This document shows, one piece after another, positions 37,025 to 47,500 of a stretch of DNA of 64,000 nucleotides. The stretch lies in NCBI RefSeq assembly GCF_021390335.1, contig NZ_JAJUXK010000003.1:783274-847273 (forward strand), given 5' to 3'. Both the position numbers and the translations under genes were made by a program. Positions within the stretch are counted from its first letter, which is position 1. Each line of letters opens with the position of its first letter. The stretch is from Dyadobacter sp. CY343. Its GTDB lineage: Bacteria > Bacteroidota > Bacteroidia > Cytophagales > Spirosomataceae. The notes beneath the pieces were generated by a model. That model was not told where the DNA came from. It did not search any database and saw only the letters and a program-made list of their open reading frames with translations.

Positions 37025-37214
37025 GTTGTCATCCTGAGCAAAGTCGAAGGACGCTACTAAATAGGCTGTGTTGCATGTCACTTCGACTACGCTCAGTGTG
37101 ACAGGACTCGACATTGTCATCCTGAGCGCACGGGGCCGCCGGCGGCCGAAGGACGCTACTAAGCATGCCAGGCGCTTTTATGCACGTTACTTCGGCTACG
37201 CTCAGTATGACAGG
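37025..37214. repeat. Two tandem copies of an intergenic palindromic repeat
   Basis: Copy 1 (about 37025-37104) and copy 2 (about 37114-37214) each begin with TTGTCATCCTGAGC and a CGAAGGACGCTACTAA segment and end with an inverted ACTTCGACTACGCTCAG / ACTTCGGCTACGCTCAG segment before TGACAGG. Each can fold into a long hairpin. Copy 2 has an extra GC-rich palindrome near GGGGCCGCCGGCGGCC. The type resembles widespread TCATCCTGAGC intergenic repeats. It sits inside the efflux operon between adaptor and pump. Confidence 0.8.
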
Positions 37215-37281
37215 CAGGCTGCTACTTTTTAAAAAACATTAACACCACAAGTCCCTTTAAACAGGGCACATCATAAATTTT

Positions 37282-40200
37282 ATGTTCCAGAAATTCATAG
37301 AAAGGCCTGTCCTTTCGACGGTGATCTCTGTCCTTATATTATTGCTTGGGATCATTTCACTCACAACTTTACCGATTACCAAATTCCCCGATATTGCCCC
37401 GCCAACCGTACAGGTTACCGCTGTTTATCCGGGTGCAAATGCTGAAGTCGTGGCGCGCGCCGTGGCCACCCCGATCGAGGAGGCTGTGAATGGCGTTGAA
37501 AATATGACTTACATGACGTCGTCATCCAATAATGACGGTACGATGGCGCTGAATGTGTATTTCAGTCAGGGTACCGACCCGGATATTGCCGCGGTAAACG
37601 TGCAGAACCGGGTTTCGAAGGCAATAAGCCAGATCCCGCAGGAAGTTGTGCAGGCGGGTATCTCCACCCAGAAACAACAGAACAGCATTATCATGTTTGT
37701 GGCGCTTTCGAGCGAGGATAGCACTTATGATGAGACGTTTTTACTGAATTATATCAAGATTAATTTGGTACCTCAGCTGCAACGTATACCGGGGGTCGGT
37801 CAGGCGCAGCCGTTTGGAACGCGCGATTATTCGATGCGGATCTGGCTTAAACCCGATCGGCTTGCAGCTTATAATCTGTCTCCCCAGGAAGTAACTGCGG
37901 CGATCCGCGAGCAAAGTCTGGAAGCGGCGCCGGGGCGACTTGGCGAAAGCAGTCAGCAGGTATTTGAATATGTATTGAAATACAAAGGAAAGCTGACGCA
38001 AAATGCAGAATACGAGAACATTATCATCAAAGCGAATAGCGATGGTTCGGTGATCCGACTGAAAGATCTGGCGCGGGTCGAGTTCGGTTCCTATACCTAT
38101 TCTTCCAATGGAAAACTGAATGGAGATGCTTCTTCGGGTGTGGCGGTTTTCCAGACTGCCGGTACCAATGCGAACGAAATCCTGATCCAGGCGGAGGCGC
38201 TGCTGGCCGATTTTGAAAAAACCCTTCCGAAGGGTATGAAAACGACCATTATGTACAACTCCAAGGACTTTCTGGACGAATCCATCGGGCAGGTAACTAC
38301 TACATTATTCGAAGCATTTATACTCGTTTTTATCGTTGTATTCATCTTTTTGCAGGATTTCCGTTCTACGCTGATTCCCGCGATCGCCGTTCCGGTGGCG
38401 ATTGTCGGTACGTTCTTTTTCATGCAGCTTTTTGGCTTCACGATCAATTTCCTTACCCTTTTTGCATTGGTACTGGCGATTGGGATTGTGGTCGATGATG
38501 CGATTGTGGTCGTCGAGGCGGTGCACTCCAAGATGGAACTGACGGGCTTGCCGGCCAAAAAGGCCACTACGGAATCGATGCATGAGATATCTGGCGCTAT
38601 CATTTCTATCACGCTGGTAATGGCGGCGGTGTTTGTTCCGGTAGGATTTATGCAGGGTCCGGCGGGGGTATTTTACAGGCAGTTTGCATTTACATTAGCC
38701 ATCGCAATTCTGATTTCAGCGCTCAATGCCTTGACGCTGAGCCCCGCCCTCTGCGCTTTATTCCTGAAAAACCCGCATGCAGATCCGCACGATCCAAACC
38801 ATAAAAAAGGATTTTCGGCCAGGTTCTTCGCGGCGTTCAATACGGGTTTTCAAACGATGACCGGGCGCTATGTTAAAAGTCTGCAATTTTTGATCCGCCA
38901 GAAATGGATAACGATCGCCGGATTGGTAATTATCACAGGATCAACACTTTGGCTTACCCAAAAAACGCCTACCGGATTTATACCGACCGAAGACCAGGGT
39001 TTCCTGCTTTATGCATTGAATACCCCTCCGGGCAGCTCCCTGGATCGCACACACAAAGCGATGGCGCAGGTTGATAGTATCGTAAAACAGTCGCCTATCG
39101 CCGACCAGCGGTATATTGTGGAGGGTATGAATATCATTTCAAATTCCAATGCGTCTCCTTACGGGGTTGGTTTTATCCGGATGAAACCCAAATCTGAACG
39201 CGGTGATGTGCAGGATTTCGACCAGATCGTGGCGATGATGTCGCAGAAAGTGAGGGCTGTAAACGATGCGAATGCGTTCTTTTTCACCTTCCCTACCGTC
39301 GATGGTTTTGGTAATGTGAGTGGTTTTGAATTCATGTTACAGGATCGTGGAAACGGTTCTCTGGAAAAATTAAGCGCGACAACCAATCAGTTTCTGGCTG
39401 CCTTGATGAAGAAAAAAGAGATCGCTTACGCATTTACCACCTTCGCAACAGCGAATCCCCAATACATGCTGGAAGTGGACAATGCCAAAGCAAAACAACT
39501 GAATGTACCTGTGAATGAGCTGCTTCAAACTTTGCAGATTTACTACGGCAGCAGTTTCGTTTCGGATTTTAACCGGTTTGGCAAGTATTACAGGGTGATG
39601 GCGCAGGCTGACGCTTCGTACCGCACGGATCCTTCTTCACTCAATAATATTTACGTAAAAAATACACAGGGCGAAATGGTACCGGCCAACCAGCTGGTGA
39701 AGCTGAAACGCGTTTTCGGGCCTGAAACTGTGACGCGGAATAACCTGTACAATGCAGTGGCGATCAACGGGACACCGAAGCCGGGTTACAGTACCGGTGA
39801 CGCGATCCGGGCGGTGAAAGAAACGGCCGACGAGGTACTTCCCAATAATTACAGAACAGAATGGACGGGTATGACGCGGGAGGAAATCAATGCGGGTTCG
39901 CAGATACTGATCGTTTTCGTACTGAGTCTGGTATTCGTGTATTTCCTGCTGGCTGCGCAATATGAAAGCTATATTCTTCCTTTCGCTGTGATCCTGACAA
40001 TCCCGCTGGGGGTATTCGGAGTAATGCTGTTTATCAATCTGTTTGGTATTGAAAACAACATTTACGTACAGGTCGGGCTGATCATGCTGATCGGATTGCT
40101 GGCCAAGAACGCGATCCTGATCATGGAATATGCGGTACAGCGCCGCCGTGCCGGAATGACCATTATCGAGTCTGCACTGGAAGCTTCGAAGCTGCGTTTG

Positions 40201-40437
40201 AGACCGATCTTGATGACTTCATTTGCATTCATTGTGGGGTTAATCCCATTAATGCGCGCAACCGGCGGCTCGGCTTTGGGTAACCGTTCGATCGGTACCG
40301 GCGCAGTGGGCGGGATGTTGACGGGCGTTATTTTCGGGATTTTCGTGATCCCCGTGCTGTACGTGATCTTCCAGTATTTGCAGGAAAAGGTTGTTCCAAT
40401 GAAGAAAGAAGAGGAAGCGGTCGCATTGCAGGATTAA
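37282..40437 (+). CDS. RND multidrug efflux pump, HAE1 family
   Basis: A 1051-residue inner-membrane proton antiporter of the AcrB type. It starts with MFQKFIERPVLSTVISVLILL (TM1), has two large periplasmic loops (about residues 30-335 and 560-870) and 12 membrane segments. The proton-relay Asp pair is in GIVVDDAIVVVEAV in TM4 (near residue 405), and GLLAKNAILIMEYA near residue 940 is the matching TM10 region. It exports hydrophobic or amphiphilic compounds with the adjacent adaptor and channel. It is complete, with no break. The next gene starts 45 bases downstream. Confidence 0.96.
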   Translation: MFQKFIERPVLSTVISVLILLLGIISLTTLPITKFPDIAPPTVQVTAVYPGANAEVVARAVATPIEEAVNGVENMTYMTSSSNNDGTMALNVYFSQGTDPDIAAVNVQNRVSKAISQIPQEVVQAGISTQKQQNSIIMFVALSSEDSTYDETFLLNYIKINLVPQLQRIPGVGQAQPFGTRDYSMRIWLKPDRLAAYNLSPQEVTAAIREQSLEAAPGRLGESSQQVFEYVLKYKGKLTQNAEYENIIIKANSDGSVIRLKDLARVEFGSYTYSSNGKLNGDASSGVAVFQTAGTNANEILIQAEALLADFEKTLPKGMKTTIMYNSKDFLDESIGQVTTTLFEAFILVFIVVFIFLQDFRSTLIPAIAVPVAIVGTFFFMQLFGFTINFLTLFALVLAIGIVVDDAIVVVEAVHSKMELTGLPAKKATTESMHEISGAIISITLVMAAVFVPVGFMQGPAGVFYRQFAFTLAIAILISALNALTLSPALCALFLKNPHADPHDPNHKKGFSARFFAAFNTGFQTMTGRYVKSLQFLIRQKWITIAGLVIITGSTLWLTQKTPTGFIPTEDQGFLLYALNTPPGSSLDRTHKAMAQVDSIVKQSPIADQRYIVEGMNIISNSNASPYGVGFIRMKPKSERGDVQDFDQIVAMMSQKVRAVNDANAFFFTFPTVDGFGNVSGFEFMLQDRGNGSLEKLSATTNQFLAALMKKKEIAYAFTTFATANPQYMLEVDNAKAKQLNVPVNELLQTLQIYYGSSFVSDFNRFGKYYRVMAQADASYRTDPSSLNNIYVKNTQGEMVPANQLVKLKRVFGPETVTRNNLYNAVAINGTPKPGYSTGDAIRAVKETADEVLPNNYRTEWTGMTREEINAGSQILIVFVLSLVFVYFLLAAQYESYILPFAVILTIPLGVFGVMLFINLFGIENNIYVQVGLIMLIGLLAKNAILIMEYAVQRRRAGMTIIESALEASKLRLRPILMTSFAFIVGLIPLMRATGGSALGNRSIGTGAVGGMLTGVIFGIFVIPVLYVIFQYLQEKVVPMKKEEEAVALQD

Positions 40438-40482
40438 CCAAACCGCCATCTTAATAACACCACGATTTCAATACAAAAGAGC

Positions 40483-41904
40483 ATGATATATATATTGAGT
40501 TATAAAAAGTACGCAGTTTTCCTGCTGCTGGCGGCGTTCATCGCTTCCTGCAAAGTATCGAAAGATTACCAGCGGCCCGAACTTACATTGCCCGAACAGT
40601 ACCGGGAAGTGACGTTCGCAGACACGGCTACCATTGCCGATTTGAGCTGGAAGGAATTTTTCCCCGACACCACATTGCAGCGACTGATCGAGCAGGGTAT
40701 TACCTATAATATGGATTTGCAGCTGGCCGTCAAGCGCATTGAGATTGCGCAAAGCCAGGTGAAGCAGGCGCGTTTTCTACAATTGCCGAGACTCGATCTC
40801 CGCGCTACCGGCCAGTACAACCGGCCTTCGAGCAACAGTTTGAACGGACTCAGCGCCACCAGTTTCTTGAAGTCAAATCACATTGAAAACTACATTATCA
40901 GTGCCGATCTGAGCTGGGAAGCAGATATCTGGGGACGGATCCGCAGACAGCAGGAAGCAACTCTGGGGGCTTATTTGCAGACTTATGAAGCAAAAAAAGC
41001 AATACAGACCCGGCTTGTTTCAGATGTTGCAAAAGGTTTTCTGAATTTATTAATGCTGGATAAACAGCTGGAAATAGCTAAAAACAATCTTGCATTAAGT
41101 GATAATACATTGAAGCTGACCACATTATTGAAAAATGCCGGCGAGGTAACTTCGCTTTCTGTACAACAGGCCGAGGCGCAGCGTGAGTCTATCGCACTAT
41201 TGATCCCGCAATTGGAACAGGATATTAGTATTCAGGAAAACTCTTTGCAGGTATTGACCGGACAAATGCCGGCGGCGATCGCGCGGAAGGTAAAATTATC
41301 GGAGATTAAGATCTATGAAAACCTTGCTACCGGGGTACCCGCCGCGTTACTGAGTCGCAGGCCCGATGTAAGGAGTGCAGAAATGTCTGTTTTGATCGCG
41401 AATGCGCAGCTGGGCGTGGCGCAGGCGAATATGTACCCCACGCTGGCGATCACGGCGAGCGGCGGGATCGAATCCTTCAAAGCGAGTAACTGGTTTAATA
41501 TTCCCGGCTCCTTGTTTGGTATTGCGGCTGGTACGATTGCCCGACCGATTTTTGCGAGAAGACAATTAAAAACCGCCGTAGAAGTGGCCAGAACGCAGCG
41601 GGAACAGTCTGTGATCGAGTTCAGACAGTCGATATTGAATGCGGTGGGAGAAGTTTCAAACTCACTCGTGCAGACGGCTAAACTGAGTGAACAGGATTCG
41701 ATTGCAAACCACCAGGTTGCCATTTTGCAGCAGGCGATCACGAATGCGCAGCTGCTTTATAAAAGTGATATGGCCAATTATCTGGAAGTGATCACGGCGC
41801 AGGGCAATGCATTGCAGGCTGAACTGAACCTCGCATTTATCCGCAGCCAGTCGATGGTAGCGCGCGTAGAACTTTACAGGAGTCTAGGCGGCGGCTGGCA
41901 ATAA
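40483..41904 (+). CDS. Outer membrane efflux lipoprotein (NodT/TolC-like)
   Basis: A 473-residue channel lipoprotein of the NodT/OprM type. It has a signal with IASC (Cys23) and then two outer-membrane-efflux repeats of long coiled helices: ITYNMDLQLAVKRIEIAQSQ near residue 75 and SRRPDVRSAEMSVLIANAQLGVAQANMYP near residue 290. ISADLSWEADIWGRIRRQQEA is a family signature. It completes the tripartite pump. A bidirectional terminator follows the stop codon. Confidence 0.95.
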   Translation: MIYILSYKKYAVFLLLAAFIASCKVSKDYQRPELTLPEQYREVTFADTATIADLSWKEFFPDTTLQRLIEQGITYNMDLQLAVKRIEIAQSQVKQARFLQLPRLDLRATGQYNRPSSNSLNGLSATSFLKSNHIENYIISADLSWEADIWGRIRRQQEATLGAYLQTYEAKKAIQTRLVSDVAKGFLNLLMLDKQLEIAKNNLALSDNTLKLTTLLKNAGEVTSLSVQQAEAQRESIALLIPQLEQDISIQENSLQVLTGQMPAAIARKVKLSEIKIYENLATGVPAALLSRRPDVRSAEMSVLIANAQLGVAQANMYPTLAITASGGIESFKASNWFNIPGSLFGIAAGTIARPIFARRQLKTAVEVARTQREQSVIEFRQSILNAVGEVSNSLVQTAKLSEQDSIANHQVAILQQAITNAQLLYKSDMANYLEVITAQGNALQAELNLAFIRSQSMVARVELYRSLGGGWQ

Positions 41905-41926
41905 GAATTTTCATCAGCAAATAAGA

Positions 41927-41963
41927 AATCCCGGGCGCGAAATGCTGCACCCGGGATTCTTTG
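41927..41963. terminator. Bidirectional terminator between efflux operon and PUL3
   Basis: AATCCCGGG (41927-41935) and CCCGGGATT (41950-41958) form a perfect 9-base stem, with T-rich sequence following on both strands. It lies between two convergent operons and can serve both. Confidence 0.8.
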
Positions 41964-41991
41964 TATTATTAGTAAAAACAAAAAAGAACTG

Positions 41992-42684
41992 CTATTTCAG
42001 CATGATCTTTTGCGGCTCGCCAAAGAGCATTTCCCCTACCCCGGATGTTTTCACGCCGATCCGTGCGTACACATAATCGCGTCCGGCCAGGGCGGCAGGC
42101 AAAGTTGCAGTCAATGTAATCGATTTCGTCAGGTCGGTGATATTCGCCGCCACTTCCTGCGCATTGCCCGCATTGTTGTTCGGATCGACGATCGTGGTGG
42201 TACCAATGTACAGGTTCACCCTTTCCAGGTTGCGGGAAGTATTTATTTGTTTGAGGTTAAAAGTCGCATTCACTTTACCTTCGCCTTTGGAATAGGTTTC
42301 ATTTTCAAACACAAAAAAGGGCTGTACCGGTACATCCAGCTCCTGTGTACCGCGAAGCTGCACGTCGATCGTGTCGGTATTATCCACCCACGGACCGTTT
42401 CCCCGGAGGCGCACCAGTTTGTAGTTTCCGTCAAAAAGCGAAGCGGAAAACGTGCCGTCCTGATTTACATAAACCGGGATTTTGGTAAACAACTGATACC
42501 CCCGCTGCCAGATTTCGAGCTGCACCCCGTTCGAGCGCACACCCACCGGCTCGCCATTGAAAACCACGCGGCCCTTCAATACCGACTTCGGTTCAGCACG
42601 GTTATCCTTTTCGCAGGCGCTGAGCACAGTCGCCAGTGCGAGCAGCCCAAGTACCTGATTTACAAATCTTTTTTTCGCTTTCAT
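41992..42684 (-). CDS. DUF3823 domain lipoprotein (PUL3)
   Basis: A 230-residue lipoprotein with lipobox LSAC (Cys24) and the same two-part beta-rich layout as the PUL1 member (LKGRVVFNGEPV near residue 37 and GEGKVNATFNLKQINTSRNLERVNLYIG near residues 133-160). It starts 8 bases after the susD stop and is the last gene of PUL3. It probably works with the SusC/SusD pair at the cell surface, but its exact role is unknown. Confidence 0.85.
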   Translation of the reverse strand: MKAKKRFVNQVLGLLALATVLSACEKDNRAEPKSVLKGRVVFNGEPVGVRSNGVQLEIWQRGYQLFTKIPVYVNQDGTFSASLFDGNYKLVRLRGNGPWVDNTDTIDVQLRGTQELDVPVQPFFVFENETYSKGEGKVNATFNLKQINTSRNLERVNLYIGTTTIVDPNNNAGNAQEVAANITDLTKSITLTATLPAALAGRDYVYARIGVKTSGVGEMLFGEPQKIMLK

Positions 42685-42692
42685 AGTGAATA

Positions 42693-44540
42693 TCAGTGAA
42701 ATGGGTTACGGACAATTTTTGGATTGTTATCGATGATAGCCTGGTCAATGGACGAATAGTAGTTGCCCATCTGGAAAAACCGCGGCGCACGGAAACGGGG
42801 CGCTACCAGCTTGTCAAATACGTATTTGTTGTGGGTAGGATGCCCGGGACGAACTACGCGATAAGGATACAATGCATAAATCACAGCATCGGGATTGGAA
42901 GCATTCCCATTCCAAACCTCGTGCGCAGTGCGCCAGCGGATCAAATCCCAGACGCGGTGATCTTCAAAAGCCAGCTCCACGCGCCGCTCGTTTTGCAGCC
43001 GCTCGATCGTCAGCGTTTTCAGACTATTTTCTCCAAAACCAGCTCTTTCACGAACCACATTCACGTATTTCAATGCATTAGCTGTTTTACCAGTTTCCAA
43101 TGCGGCTTCGGCTGCATTCAGGTAAATTTCCCCTAACCTGAAACGTACCCACCACATATCGCTGCGGATACCGCGCGTGCTCGACATAGCAGTCTGGTCC
43201 ACGTATTTTCTCAGGTAAAAACCCGAATTGGTAACCTCCGTCTGCGATCGTTGCGGGCCGGAGGAGCCGGTCAGCAAGCCACCGTCATCGTAGGTTGCGC
43301 CCAGCGTATTCGACTCCACATTCTGAAAACTCCCGGAAGCATTGTTCCATACTTTCACACCTGCCTGGATCTGCACGGGCGTGCCGCGGAACGAGGTACC
43401 CGGATAAATGACAGTACCATAGAGGCGCGCATCTTTATTGGCAAAAACATCCTCCATTTTATCGTAATACACATAGTCTGTGTTTGCCGCATTCCTGGTT
43501 TTGAGCGTGCCGGGCGTACCGTTGAGGTATTCGTAATCTTCCACCAGGTTCAGCGAAGGCGTGATCGATGAAGATGAAAGGTTGTCTTCCCGCACATTTC
43601 TCGCGATATTATCGTAGGTAAACCCGTGCCTTTTATCCTTACTTACCAGATAATCCTGCGCAAGTATCACCTCTGTATTTGCTGACTTTTTAGTGATCGC
43701 ATCGTAAAAATTCTCGCCCAAATTCGGGTTGGTTTTGTAGAGCGAATATTTGCCGCTATTGATTATTTCCTCCGAAGCCGCGAGTGATTTGGCATAATAA
43801 TCCGCTGCCCGCGACGCCGGAATACCTACCTCGCCGCCCGGTGTCGAGATCGGGGAAGCCATCAGGTTATTGTATTTGGCAATAGAACCGGCGTATAACA
43901 TCGCGCGGCTTTTCAGCGCCATTGCGGTAAACTTATTGGCGCGGGTATTGCTTCCATCATTACCCAACTGTTCTTTAATCGCGTCGAGCTCGGAAGCGAT
44001 GAAATCGTACACTTCTTCCTCTTTGTTCCGCGGCTGCTGTAAATACGAAGGATCGCCATTGAAGTCGTAGATCAATTGCTTCGTTACCAGCGGCACGCCG
44101 CCCATTCTTTTAACCAGCTCAAAATAGACAAATGCACGCAGGAACCGGAATTCGGCAGAAAACTGTGCTTTTTGTCCGGCTGAAAGTGAGGTACCGAAGG
44201 TCTCGATATTCTCGATCGCGAGGTTAATATCCCGGATCAGACCGTAATCCCAAAGCCGCCAGCGGTCGAAAGGATAGGAAACGATATTGTTGCGACCGTC
44301 GTCATTATTGGACCACATTGCTTCGTCGTAAGCCGCAAATTCCGCCCAGCCGGTGGTGAGTGAAGTGTGCGCGGGCAGGCGATCGTAATAGTTGGCGAGC
44401 AGGCCGGTGATCATTTTGGTGTCGTTCCAGACCTGTTCTTCGAGGATAATATTCTGCGGCTTCCTGTCGAGCCACTGCTCTGCACAGCCCGAAAGGATCA
44501 GGATGAGGCAGGCCAGGATATATTTTGTAAATCGTTGCAT
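42693..44540 (-). CDS. SusD/RagB family lipoprotein (PUL3)
   Basis: A 615-residue SusD-type protein with lipobox LSGC (Cys19) followed by AEQWLDRKPQNIILEEQVW. The helical core includes FRFLRAFVYFELVKRMGGVPLVT, and the C-terminal signature includes KYVNVVRERAGFG and NERRVELAFEDHRVWDLIRWR. It lies 12 bases after susC and so is co-transcribed. It resembles the PUL1 SusD in motif order and gene neighbourhood (both are followed by DUF3823). Confidence 0.94.
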   Translation of the reverse strand: MQRFTKYILACLILILSGCAEQWLDRKPQNIILEEQVWNDTKMITGLLANYYDRLPAHTSLTTGWAEFAAYDEAMWSNNDDGRNNIVSYPFDRWRLWDYGLIRDINLAIENIETFGTSLSAGQKAQFSAEFRFLRAFVYFELVKRMGGVPLVTKQLIYDFNGDPSYLQQPRNKEEEVYDFIASELDAIKEQLGNDGSNTRANKFTAMALKSRAMLYAGSIAKYNNLMASPISTPGGEVGIPASRAADYYAKSLAASEEIINSGKYSLYKTNPNLGENFYDAITKKSANTEVILAQDYLVSKDKRHGFTYDNIARNVREDNLSSSSITPSLNLVEDYEYLNGTPGTLKTRNAANTDYVYYDKMEDVFANKDARLYGTVIYPGTSFRGTPVQIQAGVKVWNNASGSFQNVESNTLGATYDDGGLLTGSSGPQRSQTEVTNSGFYLRKYVDQTAMSSTRGIRSDMWWVRFRLGEIYLNAAEAALETGKTANALKYVNVVRERAGFGENSLKTLTIERLQNERRVELAFEDHRVWDLIRWRTAHEVWNGNASNPDAVIYALYPYRVVRPGHPTHNKYVFDKLVAPRFRAPRFFQMGNYYSSIDQAIIDNNPKIVRNPFH

Positions 44541-44552
44541 AAGGAAATCAGA

Positions 44553-47500
44553 TTAAAAATTAATGGTGAAACCAGCATTGAACAGGCGCTGCTGCGGGTA
44601 CACAAGCGCATTCCCCGACGATATTTCAGGGTCAATCTCGTATTTCTTCACATTGTCGATCGAGAACAAATTGCTCGCATTGACGTAAACCCGGAATCCG
44701 TTGCTGCCCAGTTTTTTGAATATCTTCTGGTCAAAACTGTAACCCAGCTCTATGTTCCGCAGGCGGATGTAGCGCACATTCGTGATCCAGAAATCGCTTT
44801 TACGGAAATTCACATGACTTGAATTGTCTTTACGGATTGCAGGATAAGTACCTGGAATCCATTCACTTGTCGCATCAAACGGATCAGCGCGGTGCCAGCG
44901 GTCTTCGAGCATGAAGTGCGGCGAGGTACCATTGTTCTGATACGGTATTTTCAATTCCCACGCGCGCTGGAAGCTTTGCAGCGAAGCACCCGCGAAATCG
45001 AAAAACAGTGAAAATCCTTTGTAAGCCACGCTTCCGTTCAATGCAAAACTCACATACGGATTCGCTCCCTCGGCATACCCGATCGGGCGCTCGTCAAGGG
45101 TATTGATGATTCCGTCCCCGTTGATGTCTTTGTAAATAAAATCACCCGGAAGCTGCGTGCGGTTACCCTGTTCGTCATTATTAATAGGGTGACTTTCAAT
45201 TTGTTCCTGCGACTGAAACTGACCTTCTACCTGATAACCCCAGTTGATATTGCCCCAGCGGTCTACGTACGAGTCGCGGTATTCATTGTAGGAATTACCA
45301 AAACGCGGCTTGTAGAAATCGAGGTCCCGGCGGCGTGATAATGTCGCGTTCGCACTCAAAGTATAATCCACCTGCCCGACTGAACTTTTATAGGTCAATA
45401 CCCCTTCCATACCTCTGTGCGTATCGCTGTTCAGGTTTTCGTTGGGCAGGCTGTAACCTACTTCCGAAGGCAGCAGAACGTCGTAGCGCGCCGCTGGTAA
45501 ACCTTCTCTTTTCCGCTCAAAAATATCAAACTGTCCGCTCAGCTTTCCACCCAGCAAACCGAAATCAATACCAACATTGGAAGATATATTCGTGATCCAG
45601 GACAGCGTGGTAATTGGAAGTCCGCGCGGTCTTACACCGATATTATATTGCCCGTTGAAAATGGCGCTGCCCTGCAAGAAGTTGTAGCCCGGCAAGTAGC
45701 TGAAAGGCGCTACAATGAAAGGCTCATTCGCAACCGTCGCATTCCTGTCGCTACCGGTGCGACCGTAAGAAGCCCTGATTTTGAGGCTGCTGAATACATT
45801 TTCAAGCTTTCCTTTGAAAAACTCCTCCTCCGAAATCCGCCAGCCCGCGGAAACGCCCGGGAAGAAACCGAAACGTTTGCCCGGCGCGTACAGGAACGAT
45901 CCGTCGTAACGTCCTACCGCTTCCACGAGGTATTTTTGTTTATAGTTGTAGTTGATCCGGCCGATGTAACCCGCCCGCGCTTCGGTGCTCCACTCGTCGA
46001 TCAGCAGATCCTGATTTGCAAACGACATGAGCGGAATGTAATTATTAGGCGGCACGGTGTGCACCACCAGGTAAGTATTCACATTATCCGACTGCTCGTA
46101 AGCTGCAACCGCCGACAGTTCATGGTCGCCGAAAGTTTTGTTGTAATTCAATTGAAACTGCGCAAAACGGTCGACGATATTGCGTTTGCGGCGCTCGCGC
46201 CAGGGATTCTGGTTCCCGCCGCCGGCTGCTATATTGTAGGTATCAGTCGCTGCATCGTAATTGTAGGCATCGTACGTGTATTCAAAACCGTCGAAATCGA
46301 AATTGTGGTACTGATAGGAATAGGTACCTTTTGCTTTCAGGCCAAATGCAAAATCGTATTCAGCATAAAAGTTACCCTTCACAACCCGCGTCAGCTCGTC
46401 GACATAACCTGTTATTTCTTTCTTATAGGTAGCAGGATTTACGTTCACATTGTGCGTCTGATTGATATATTTCGGGTTATCGTTTGCATAGGGGCGCTCT
46501 GTCGGCCACATCGTGAAAATGCTGAGGAATGGGTTGAAATAATCGTCCAGCCCCGGGACTCCCGCCTGAGAACGGTTTTCAATGCGGCCACTGATCTGCG
46601 CGCCTACTTTCAGTTTTTTGGTCACATAAGATTCTATGTTGGCCTGCACATTGGTACGCTTGAAATTGAAATCGCGGATCAATGCATCCTGGTTCAGGTG
46701 ACCAACGGAAAGGAAATAGCTGACCTTTTCGGTGCCGCCGGAAACGTTCGCATTCAGCGAGTACTGGGGTACGTTCGGCCGCATGACCATTTTGTAATAA
46801 TCAAAACTCTGGTAACCCTTTTCGGTCCCTACCCGCCATTTTTCCAGTTCCTCTCGCGTGATAGAAGGTGTACGTCCCTGATTTACATCCGATTCCACCA
46901 ATCCGCGCATGTGCTGGTAGGCGCTCGCCGGTTTTGGATACCGGGTAAAATTCTGTAAACCGTAGTAGGCATTGATATTGATCTTAGCCGGCCCGTCACC
47001 CGCCTTACCTCTTTTAGTGGTGACCAATACAACACCATTTGCAGCTCTTAAACCATAAATAGCGGCGGAAGCATCTTTCAGAATGGAGATACTTTCAATG
47101 TCATTCTGGCCGAGGTTATTGAAGTTGGCCGCGTCGGAAGGAACGCCGTCGATCACATACAACGGAGCGCCCAGGTTACGGATCTGGATCGTAGTGGCCG
47201 CACCTGGACGAGCGTCGGCTTTCCGTGCGGTGATCCCCTGCACCCGGCCCACCAGCGCATCGGAAGTACCGATCGATGGTGTGCGGATCAGGTCGCGCGC
47301 CTGGATATTGCTTACCGCGCCCGTCACTGCGGCTGAAGACTGCGTACCATAACCAACTACTACCACTTCCGTAAGCTCCTCACTGCTAGGCAACAAAGTG
47401 ATCGTAAATGCAGATTGACTGCCGATCGTCACGTCCTGGGAAGTATAGCCGATGAATGAAAAAGTAAGCGTTTGCGCCGCGTCCTCAACCAATAAACTAA

